A DNA stretch of 7,005 nt from Pseudomonadota bacterium (GTDB lineage: Bacteria; Pseudomonadota; Alphaproteobacteria; Rhizobiales; Xanthobacteraceae): contig JAEYVN010000072.1 in NCBI GenBank assembly GCA_023431725.1, forward strand, positions 1 through 7,005, written 5' to 3'. Below are positions 1 to 4,861 of the stretch, one piece after another. A model generated the notes under the pieces. That model was not told the origin of the DNA, made no database searches, and worked only from the letters and a program-made list of their open reading frames with translations. The position numbers and the translations under genes were made by a program. Positions within the stretch are counted from its first letter, which is position 1, and each line of letters opens with the position of its first letter.

Positions 1-168
1 AAGGCACGGCCGCCGAGCTTCGTCATCTTCTGCACGCGTGCCGATGCCGTGCCGGATTCCTACAAGCGCTATCTCGCCAACGAGATGCGCGAAGCGTTCG
101 ATCTGCCCGGCACGCCGATCCGGCTGATGCTGCGCGAAAAGAAAAACCCCTACGCAACACGCAAGTGA
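1..168 (+). CDS. der: GTPase Der (EngA), C-terminal fragment
   Basis: The window opens inside a gene whose last 55 codons read in frame from base 1 to a TGA at 166-168. The peptide contains [19 protein letters not shown], then [19 protein letters not shown], and ends in [11 protein letters not shown]. This is the pattern of the KH-like C-terminal domain of Der, the double-GTPase-domain protein needed for assembly of the 50S ribosomal subunit; the [12 protein letters not shown] and KKNPYA motifs are characteristic. Both GTPase domains lie upstream of the window, so nucleotide-binding motifs cannot be checked. The C-terminus looks intact and normal. No convincing rho-independent terminator follows; the nearest dyad is at 221-255. 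Confidence 0.9.
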   Translation, partial: KARPPSFVIFCTRADAVPDSYKRYLANEMREAFDLPGTPIRLMLREKKNPYATRK

Positions 169-477
169 GCGGACGCGAAGAACCCGGTGCTCGACCGCTC
201 TCGCGTCATCGTGACTTTTGCGCTGGCCAGTCCGCTTCCGCGCGCACGGCCAGCGGTGTAGCATCCGTGTGAGCTGCTGCCCCCCTTGTTGAATGGGACT
301 AGCCGACCTTCGGACCAAGAAGCAGCAATCTGCGTCGGCAAGAACGATTTCTGACGCACTGTTTCTTATGAGGCCGCTTTCTTCTTTGCGGTGAGCATCG
401 CCATCCAGATTATGCAATCCGTATGCTGCCGCTTCACAGCGGGCAGCGACCAAACTGAGCATCAGATGGAGGATCGA
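169..477. other. Gene-poor interval between der and the GYD gene
   Basis: These 309 bases hold no gene I can support. A minus-strand frame stays open across 150-359, but its peptide is low in recognisable motifs and runs into the end of der. A 31-codon minus-strand frame at 369-461, bounded by stops at both ends, finishes with the lysine/alanine-rich residues AKKKAAS and could be the eroded end of a gene, but it has no proper start. A plus-strand 33-codon frame begins at 294 and stops at 391-393, without a clear ribosome site. One dyad (221-228 with 248-255) is present. The promoter of the GYD gene should lie in the right-hand part of this interval, but I see no convincing -35/-10 pair. Confidence 0.6.
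221..255. repeat. 8-bp inverted repeat downstream of der
   Basis: CGCTGGCC at 221-228 is exactly complementary to GGCCAGCG at 248-255, with a 19-base GC-rich spacer. A transcript reading out of der could form an 8-bp stem here. No U-tract follows, so it is not a standard intrinsic terminator. It could contribute to termination or mRNA 3'-end stability, or be a chance dyad in GC-rich DNA. Confidence 0.35.
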
Positions 478-771
478 ATGCCGACCTTTCTGTTGTCGCT
501 CAACTGGACTGACCAGGGAATCCGTTCGGTCAAGGATGCCCCCAAGCGGGCCCAAGCGGCTCGGGACCTCGCAAAGAAAGTCGGAGTCGACATCAAGGAG
601 GTCTATATGACGACCGGCGACAGAGATCTCCTCGTCATTGCCGAAGCCCCCGACGGCGAGAATGTCGCCAAATTCGCGCTGGCGCTGGGCATGATGGGCA
701 ATGTGCATTCCAGCACCGTCAGGGCATGGCCCCAGTCCGAATTTCAGAAGCTTATTTCCGAGTTGCCGTAA
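478..771 (+). CDS. GYD domain-containing protein
   Basis: This 97-residue protein matches the GYD-domain family of small proteins of unknown function, which have a ferredoxin-like (dimeric alpha/beta barrel-like) appearance. It starts MPTFLLSLNWTDQGIRSVKD, a typical opening with the first beta strand and the T-x-x-G-I-R-x-x-K-D helix start. A middle block follows (VDIKEVYMTTGDRDLLVIAE, residues 37-56), then EAPD at 56-59, and the last strand and helix (NVHSSTVRAWPQSEF, 75-89). The position usually occupied by Tyr in the GxYD signature is Arg49 here (GDRD, 47-50). I chose the ATG at 478 because TGGAGG at 467-472 sits five bases upstream and the family normally starts at this point; in-frame upstream starts (ATG 466, GTG 391) would only add atypical residues. 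It is probably monocistronic, since 119 bases separate it from the next gene, which has its own promoter. Confidence 0.85.
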   Translation: MPTFLLSLNWTDQGIRSVKDAPKRAQAARDLAKKVGVDIKEVYMTTGDRDLLVIAEAPDGENVAKFALALGMMGNVHSSTVRAWPQSEFQKLISELP

Positions 772-828
772 ACCTATCTCGGTCGAGGTGGCCTGCAGGC
801 GTTGATCCGTAAATAAATCTGGCGGCCA

Positions 829-855
829 TGTCACAAATGACGGGACCCAATCGTC
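829..855 (+). promoter_or_regulatory. ECF41-type sigma factor promoter
   Basis: TGTCACA at 829-835 and CGTC at 852-855 are separated by exactly 16 bases. This is the consensus I recall for promoters recognised by ECF41 sigma factors, typically found in front of the partner carboxymuconolactone decarboxylase/oxidoreductase/epimerase gene. Transcription would start near 861-864, leaving a leader of about 28 bases before the ATG at 891. The next two genes encode a CMD-type protein and an ECF41 sigma factor, so position and content agree. The expected consequence is positive autoregulation of the operon; that part is inference. Confidence 0.85.
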
Positions 856-857
856 AT
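837..857. repeat. 6-bp dyad overlapping the ECF41 -10 element
   Basis: ATGACG at 837-842 is the exact complement of CGTCAT at 852-857, with a nine-base spacer. The right arm contains the whole -10 element CGTC, and the left arm lies just after the -35 element. It could be an operator for a second regulator, or a coincidence. Confidence 0.4.
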
Positions 858-870
858 GAGGCCATGAGGC
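855..870 (+). repeat. Perfect 8-bp tandem repeat in the CMD leader
   Basis: CATGAGGC occurs twice back to back at 855-862 and 863-870. The repeat spans the expected transcription start and ends seven bases before the ribosome-binding site of the downstream gene. It looks like a small local duplication; a change in copy number would alter the leader length but not the promoter core. Confidence 0.6.
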
Positions 871-890
871 AATGATGAAAGGGAACCATC

Positions 891-1322
891 ATGAATGACA
901 CCAGGGCTATCAGATACGAGCAGGAAATCCCGGACGTGATCCAGGCCATGGTCGAGGTCCACAAGGTCATGAACGGTCACCATCTCGATCATAAGATCCG
1001 GCATCTCGTCCATTTGCGGGCGTCGCAGATGAATGGCTGCGCGCACTGCGTCAAGATGCATACACGGGAAGCCCGCGAGGATGGCGAGAGCAACGAGCGG
1101 CTTGATCGCTTGATTGTCTGGAATCATGTGTCGGATTTCGATGAGCGGGAGAAGGCGGCTTTGGCCTGGACCGAGGCGCTGACCGAGATCGATCGAAAGG
1201 CGGATCACGGCGTGCTGCGCGCGCAGTTACGACGGCATTTCTCGGATAAGGAGATTGGCGCGCTGACGGCGGAGGTCGCCGCGATCAATTTCTGGAACCG
1301 TATTCAGGTGTCGAGACACTGA
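891..1322 (+). CDS. AhpD-like carboxymuconolactone decarboxylase family protein
   Basis: This 143-residue protein belongs to the carboxymuconolactone decarboxylase/AhpD-like superfamily. The core motif is LRASQMNGCAHCVKMHTREA (42-61), giving the redox pair Cys50-x-x-Cys53 with His52 and His57, equivalent to Cys130, His132, Cys133 and His137 of mycobacterial AhpD. The glutamate usually found 12 residues before the first cysteine (Glu118 in AhpD) is His38 here, within the segment KIRHLVHLRASQ. AhpD proteins use the cysteine pair in thiol-dependent peroxide reduction; the actual substrate here is unknown. The start ATG at 891 has AAAGGGA (878-884) six bases upstream. It ends one base before the sigma factor gene and is the usual target gene of ECF41 sigma factors. 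It is probably cytoplasmic; no signal peptide or membrane segment is visible. Confidence 0.92.
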   Translation: MNDTRAIRYEQEIPDVIQAMVEVHKVMNGHHLDHKIRHLVHLRASQMNGCAHCVKMHTREAREDGESNERLDRLIVWNHVSDFDEREKAALAWTEALTEIDRKADHGVLRAQLRRHFSDKEIGALTAEVAAINFWNRIQVSRH

Positions 1323-1323
1323 C

Positions 1324-2208
1324 ATGCACAGTGTTGAACACCTGCGGATATTCGAGACGGCGCGTCCCAGATTGCTTGGGCTCGCTTATCGCATCCTTGG
1401 CTCGCGGGCCGATGCCGAGGATGCGGTGCAGGACACCTTCCTGAAATGGCAGAATGCGGATGCCGCATCGATCGACAATCCGGCCGCATGGCTGACGACC
1501 ATCTGCACACGCCATTGCCTTGATTGCCTCCGGGCCGCGCATCGCTCACGCGTCGATTATGTTGGCTCGTGGCTGCCCGAGCCGATCCATCTCGCTGTCG
1601 AGACTGACGCTGAGAGAAATGCCGAACTCAGTTCGTCGCTCACGACAGCATTTCTTCTGATCCTTGAACGACTGACGCCGAAGGAACGTGCGGCTTACCT
1701 GCTGTACGAGATTTTCGAAACGCCTTATCCGGATATCGCGACCACGCTGGATCTGGATGAAGCGGCCTGCCGCAAGCTGGTATCGCGCGCGAAGCAGCAT
1801 ATCGATCAGGCCAAGGTGCGTTATATCGCGCCGGCCGCGCGCCAGGATGAATTGCTGTCGGCGTTTCAGATCGCCATCACGAAGGGCGAGACGTTGCAAC
1901 TTGCCGAATTGTTGTCGGACGATATCCGCTTCACCGCCGATGGCGGTGGCAAGGTCTCGGCGCTGCTGGAGGTGCTGCAGGGCAAGGACGCGGTTCTGGC
2001 CTTCGTCCAGCGCCTGCACAGCTTCTGGAGCAATCTCGAATGGCGTGACGTCAACATCAATGGCGCGCGTGGCGTGCTGATCCTGCAGGATGGCGTTGTC
2101 AGTGCGGCAGTCTCGCTGGCCTATGACGAAGCCGATCGCTTGTCGGGAATCTATGTCGTGCGCAATCCCGACAAGCTGGCCATGCTGGATGTCGTCGCGA
2201 TCCAATAG
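1324..2208 (+). CDS. ECF41-family RNA polymerase sigma factor (SigJ-like, SnoaL C-terminal domain)
   Basis: This 294-residue protein is a sigma-70 family factor of the extracytoplasmic-function type with a long C-terminal extension. Region 2 covers about residues 9-75 (LLGLAYRILGSRADAEDAVQ, then DTFLKW, and the PAAWLTTICTR helix). The interdomain linker carries WLPEP (83-87). Region 4 covers about 100-165 (LTPKERAAYLLYEIF, then a helix-turn-helix with YPDIATTLDLDEAACRKLVS). The remaining 125 residues form a SnoaL/NTF2-like domain with DGGGK (206-210) and NPDKL (281-285). WLPEP, DGGG and NPDKL are the three hallmarks of ECF41, in which the extension controls the sigma activity in place of an anti-sigma factor. 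The ATG lies one base after the CMD stop codon with no strong ribosome site, suggesting translational coupling. Transcription should come from the ECF41 promoter at 829-855, giving autoregulation. The inducing signal cannot be read from the sequence. Confidence 0.95.
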   Translation: MHSVEHLRIFETARPRLLGLAYRILGSRADAEDAVQDTFLKWQNADAASIDNPAAWLTTICTRHCLDCLRAAHRSRVDYVGSWLPEPIHLAVETDAERNAELSSSLTTAFLLILERLTPKERAAYLLYEIFETPYPDIATTLDLDEAACRKLVSRAKQHIDQAKVRYIAPAARQDELLSAFQIAITKGETLQLAELLSDDIRFTADGGGKVSALLEVLQGKDAVLAFVQRLHSFWSNLEWRDVNINGARGVLILQDGVVSAAVSLAYDEADRLSGIYVVRNPDKLAMLDVVAIQ

Positions 2209-2251
2209 TCCGGTCTGCGCAAAACATCCTGCGGAGAGTTAAGCGACCGGT

Positions 2252-2270
2252 GCCGATGACGGTGATCGGC
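2252..2270. terminator. Weak hairpin between convergent sigma and SDR genes
   Basis: GCCGAT (2252-2257) and ATCGGC (2265-2270) form a 6-bp stem with a seven-base loop in the 69-base gap between the two convergent stop codons. The position suits a bidirectional terminator, but neither strand has a following T-run, so the assignment is weak. Confidence 0.25.
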
Positions 2271-2277
2271 CGTACGG

Positions 2278-3054
2278 CTATTCCGGCTGCTGGAAGCTCA
2301 GCAGTTTCTTGGCGACGAAGCTGTAGACCTTGCCGGTCTCGGTGAAGCCCGGCAGACACAAGTCAACGATGGCTTCGGCCACCACATCCGGCGTCACCAA
2401 TGAATCCGGATCTTCGCCCGGCATCGCCTGCGCGCGCATCCGTGTGCGTACAGGGCCTGGCGTAAACAGATTGACGCGCAGATTGGTGGTCATGTTCTCC
2501 GCCGCCCAGACCTGCACCATGGCGTTCAGCGCCGCCTTGGATACGGCATAGGGGCCCCAATAGGCGCGTGCCTTCCAGGAGGTGCTGGAGGAGATCATCA
2601 CCGCGCGTCCGGCATCGCTCTTTACCAGCAGCGGTTCCATGCAGCGGATCAATTGCCAATTGGCCGTGATGTTGATCGCCATCACGTCGTCCCACACCTT
2701 CGGCTCGACATGCGACAGCGGCGAGAGCGGGCCGAGAATGCCGGCATTGCCGACGAGGATATCGAGCTTCTTGTAACGGTCGAACAGGGCGCCGCCGAGC
2801 CGCGCGACGCCGTCGGAATCCTTCAGGTCCAGCGGCACCAGCGTGGCATTGCCACCAGCCGCCTTGATCTCGTCGTCGAGTTCCTCAAGTCCGCCGACCG
2901 TGCGTGCCACGGCGATCACATGAGCGCCGGCCTTGGCCAGGGCGAGGGCTGTCGAGCGGCCGATGCCGCGCGAGGCGCCGGTGACGAGGGCGATGCGATT
3001 TGCGAGAGGTTGAGACAATTTGGATCCGCCACATACAGGATTTGCGAGCCGCAT
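2278..3054 (-). CDS. SDR family NAD(P)-dependent oxidoreductase
   Basis: This is a classical short-chain dehydrogenase/reductase with a Rossmann fold. Counting from the ATG at 3054 (258 residues), the cofactor loop TGASRGIG is at 25-32, the NAG motif follows KLDILVGNAGILG, the catalytic serine lies in the strand MISSSTSW, and the active site is YAVSK. Basic Arg29 in the glycine loop hints at NADP(H), and PGPVRTRM after the active site is standard. The start is uncertain: the ATG at 3054 lacks a well-placed ribosome site, while a TTG at 3018 has GGCGGA six bases upstream and gives a 246-residue protein beginning just before PLANRIALVTG, closer to the usual family length. The substrate is unknown. 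It converges on the sigma gene and is divergent from the hydrolase. In related genomes an SDR of this kind often follows purF (from memory); here two genes lie between. Confidence 0.92.
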   Translation of the reverse strand: MRLANPVCGGSKLSQPLANRIALVTGASRGIGRSTALALAKAGAHVIAVARTVGGLEELDDEIKAAGGNATLVPLDLKDSDGVARLGGALFDRYKKLDILVGNAGILGPLSPLSHVEPKVWDDVMAINITANWQLIRCMEPLLVKSDAGRAVMISSSTSWKARAYWGPYAVSKAALNAMVQVWAAENMTTNLRVNLFTPGPVRTRMRAQAMPGEDPDSLVTPDVVAEAIVDLCLPGFTETGKVYSFVAKKLLSFQQPE

Positions 3055-3153
3055 CCATAATCGACGGCTCCGCGAAAGACAAACCGCGGCACATATAGCT
3101 GAAACAGGGGCAAATCAGGCTAGAACGGGTCCGGGTCTAAGGAAGGAATCGCG

Positions 3154-4182
3154 ATGCCGGACGTCGTCAATGTCACGCCTGTCGACCAGCGCCTGGATGG
3201 ACCGGGTCTCTCGCACATCGATCCTGCGGATCCGGCCGCGCCTTATTATCAATTGCTGGATCGTCTGCGGCACCCGCTGACACTGCGGCAATTGATGATC
3301 CAGCCGGTGCGCTCCGGCTATATCGGCGATCACAAGATCGATCCGGCAACGTTGCCGCCAAGTGCGGCCTCTCTCTATCCGCAGGTGAGCGTCACCGAAC
3401 GGATGGTTCCATCGGCCGCAGGCCCCATTCGCTGTCAGATCTATACGCCGCCCGCCCAGGGCAATGCGATGCCGATGTGCCTCTACATTCATGGCGGCGG
3501 TTTCACGGTCGGAAGTTCGGAGGACACGGCTTACATCACCAGCCGCATGGCCGTGGAGAACGGACTGGTGGTGGTCAGCGTGAATTACCGCCTTGCGCCG
3601 GAATGGCCGTTCCCGGCCGGGCTCGATGATTGTCTCGCCGTACTGGTGTGGATGCAGACACAGGGCGGGGCTATTGGCGGTGATCCCTCGTGCATTGTCG
3701 TGGCCGGAGACTCGGCTGGCGGCAATCTCTCGGCGGCATTGCCGCTGAAGGCGCGCGACGAAGGCCATCCGATGCCGCAAGCGGCGATGCTGCTGTGTCC
3801 GATCACAGACTTCGAGTTCGAGCAATACGACTCCTTTGAGCGTCTGGCGCCGCTCGGCATCATCTATGACACGGCTTTTGTCGGTTTTGTGCGCGGTGCC
3901 TATGTGGTATCGCGGCGTAATCGCGATCATCCGCATGTCAGTCCGGCACGCGGCGATTTGCACGGCTATCCGCCGACCTTGATTGTCTCGGGCGAGGTGG
4001 ATCCGATGATCGATGACAATCGCGCCTTCGCCGCGCGTCTGCGGTCAGCGGGTGTTCCCACCGACCATCTGGTGCGCGAGCGCATGCCGCATGGCTTCTA
4101 TTTCTTCCCGCACCTGTTGCCCGATGGCGAACATGCGTTTGCGACAATCCAGAAGTTTCTAGCGGGCCGCTGGAGCGTCTAG
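3154..4182 (+). CDS. Alpha/beta hydrolase, HSL-type carboxylesterase/lipase
   Basis: This 342-residue protein belongs to the hormone-sensitive-lipase group of alpha/beta hydrolases. The oxyanion-hole motif HGGGF is at 113-117, followed by VVVSVNYRLAPEWPFPAGLDD (139-159, apart from the edges), the standard block after the third core strand. The nucleophile elbow GDSAGG is at 185-190 with Ser187, the likely acid Asp283 is in GEVDPMIDD, and His313 is in MPHGFY. The full triad is therefore present. Members cleave short-chain esters; the natural substrate cannot be deduced. The first 80 residues form a cap-like helical extension usual for the family. The ATG at 3154 is well supported by AAGGAAGGA (3139-3147) with six bases between. 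No signal peptide is visible. It is transcribed away from the SDR gene, with about 100 bases between the two ATGs for promoters, and its stop codon is only four bases from that of the next gene. Confidence 0.93.
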   Translation: MPDVVNVTPVDQRLDGPGLSHIDPADPAAPYYQLLDRLRHPLTLRQLMIQPVRSGYIGDHKIDPATLPPSAASLYPQVSVTERMVPSAAGPIRCQIYTPPAQGNAMPMCLYIHGGGFTVGSSEDTAYITSRMAVENGLVVVSVNYRLAPEWPFPAGLDDCLAVLVWMQTQGGAIGGDPSCIVVAGDSAGGNLSAALPLKARDEGHPMPQAAMLLCPITDFEFEQYDSFERLAPLGIIYDTAFVGFVRGAYVVSRRNRDHPHVSPARGDLHGYPPTLIVSGEVDPMIDDNRAFAARLRSAGVPTDHLVRERMPHGFYFFPHLLPDGEHAFATIQKFLAGRWSV

Positions 4183-4186
4183 CGGA

Positions 4187-4831
4187 TCATACCCGCGGTC
4201 GCTCAGCTTTCATCCGTTCCGCGACGGCGCGGGCATCGGCGTCCGGCGAGGCGCCGAGCGCCTCGGCGACGCTGTGCCGGTCGGCTTCACTGCGGTTCTG
4301 GCTGAGCTTCATTTTGCCTTCGAGCGCATCGATGGTGAAGCGGAAGCCGACGATGCCGCGCAATTGCCGCTCGATGTAATCCGGTGGCGCGTCGGAAACC
4401 TGCCACGGCTCCGGAAACGCGGCCTCATGCAGGTTGGATAGTTCGGTGACGTGAGCGGCGAGTTCGTCGCGATCCTCAAACACCTCGATACGCCCGCGCG
4501 CGCAGATGCTGACGTAATTCCAGGTCGGCACCGCCTTGCCGTGTTCCTTCTTCGAGGGATACCAGGACGGCGAGATGGAGGTGTGCGGCCCCATGAAGAC
4601 GGCGAGGGCGGTCTTGCAGAAATCGCTGTCGCGCCATTGCGGATTGGCGCGGGCGACGTGGCAACGAAGCTGACCGAATTCACCGACGCTCGTATCGAGG
4701 ATGACCGGGAGGTGGCTGATCAATGGCCCGTCCGGGCCAACCGTTGTCAGCGTTGCGAAGCCGATGCGCGTGATCTCGGCTTGCAGACGGTCCTTGTCGG
4801 TCTCTCGGAAGTGCGGTGGGATATAGAGCAT
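4187..4831 (-). CDS. PaiB-like FMN-binding (negative transcriptional regulator) family protein
   Basis: This 214-residue protein matches the PaiB family, which has an FMN-binding split-barrel fold. Family landmarks are present in order: MLYIPPHFRETD at the N-terminus, LTTVGPDGPLISHLPVIL (28-45), the HVARANPQW segment, AVFMGPHTSISPSWYPSK, VPTWNY, and near the end GKMKLSQNRSEADR. In Bacillus, PaiB is linked with repression of sporulation and protease genes and acts with the acetyltransferase PaiA. Elsewhere family members are often annotated as FMN-binding or flavin-dependent proteins, and a regulatory role here is unproven. No paiA neighbour is present. The start codon lies 30 bases after the purF stop on the same strand, so it may be cotranscribed with cvpA-purF. 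A weak AGGTGGGA-like site precedes the ATG at longer than ideal distance. It meets the hydrolase gene tail to tail. Confidence 0.9.
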   Translation of the reverse strand: MLYIPPHFRETDKDRLQAEITRIGFATLTTVGPDGPLISHLPVILDTSVGEFGQLRCHVARANPQWRDSDFCKTALAVFMGPHTSISPSWYPSKKEHGKAVPTWNYVSICARGRIEVFEDRDELAAHVTELSNLHEAAFPEPWQVSDAPPDYIERQLRGIVGFRFTIDALEGKMKLSQNRSEADRHSVAEALGASPDADARAVAERMKAERPRV

Positions 4832-4861
4832 CGCGCGCCTAGTCCCACCTCTGGAACGATA

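Noticed and set aside
150..359. A 69-codon minus-strand open frame after der
   Set aside because: It starts with GTG without a clear ribosome site, overlaps the end of der and has no recognisable family pattern.
294..393. A 33-codon plus-strand open frame starting at an ATG
   Set aside because: There is no ribosome-binding site and the peptide resembles nothing I know; it is too short to support.
791..800. The perfect palindrome GCCTGCAGGC downstream of the GYD gene
   Set aside because: A 10-bp palindrome with no loop and no T-run is not a terminator, and one such site is expected by chance in GC-rich DNA.
831..1208. A 125-codon minus-strand open frame over the CMD gene
   Set aside because: It is antisense to the CMD protein with its CAHCVKMH centre, and it would end inside the sense-strand promoter region.
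1546..2205. A 219-codon minus-strand open frame
   Set aside because: It is antisense to the ECF41 sigma factor, whose motifs leave no doubt about the coding strand.
3055..3153. A possible sigma-70 promoter between the divergent SDR and hydrolase genes (TATATG-like box near 3095)
   Set aside because: A -10-like box is present but no matching -35 at proper spacing, so I did not list it.
3115..3963. A 282-codon minus-strand open frame
   Set aside because: It is antisense to the HSL-type hydrolase, which has a full catalytic triad and a strong ribosome site; the antisense peptide is Arg/His-rich without motifs.
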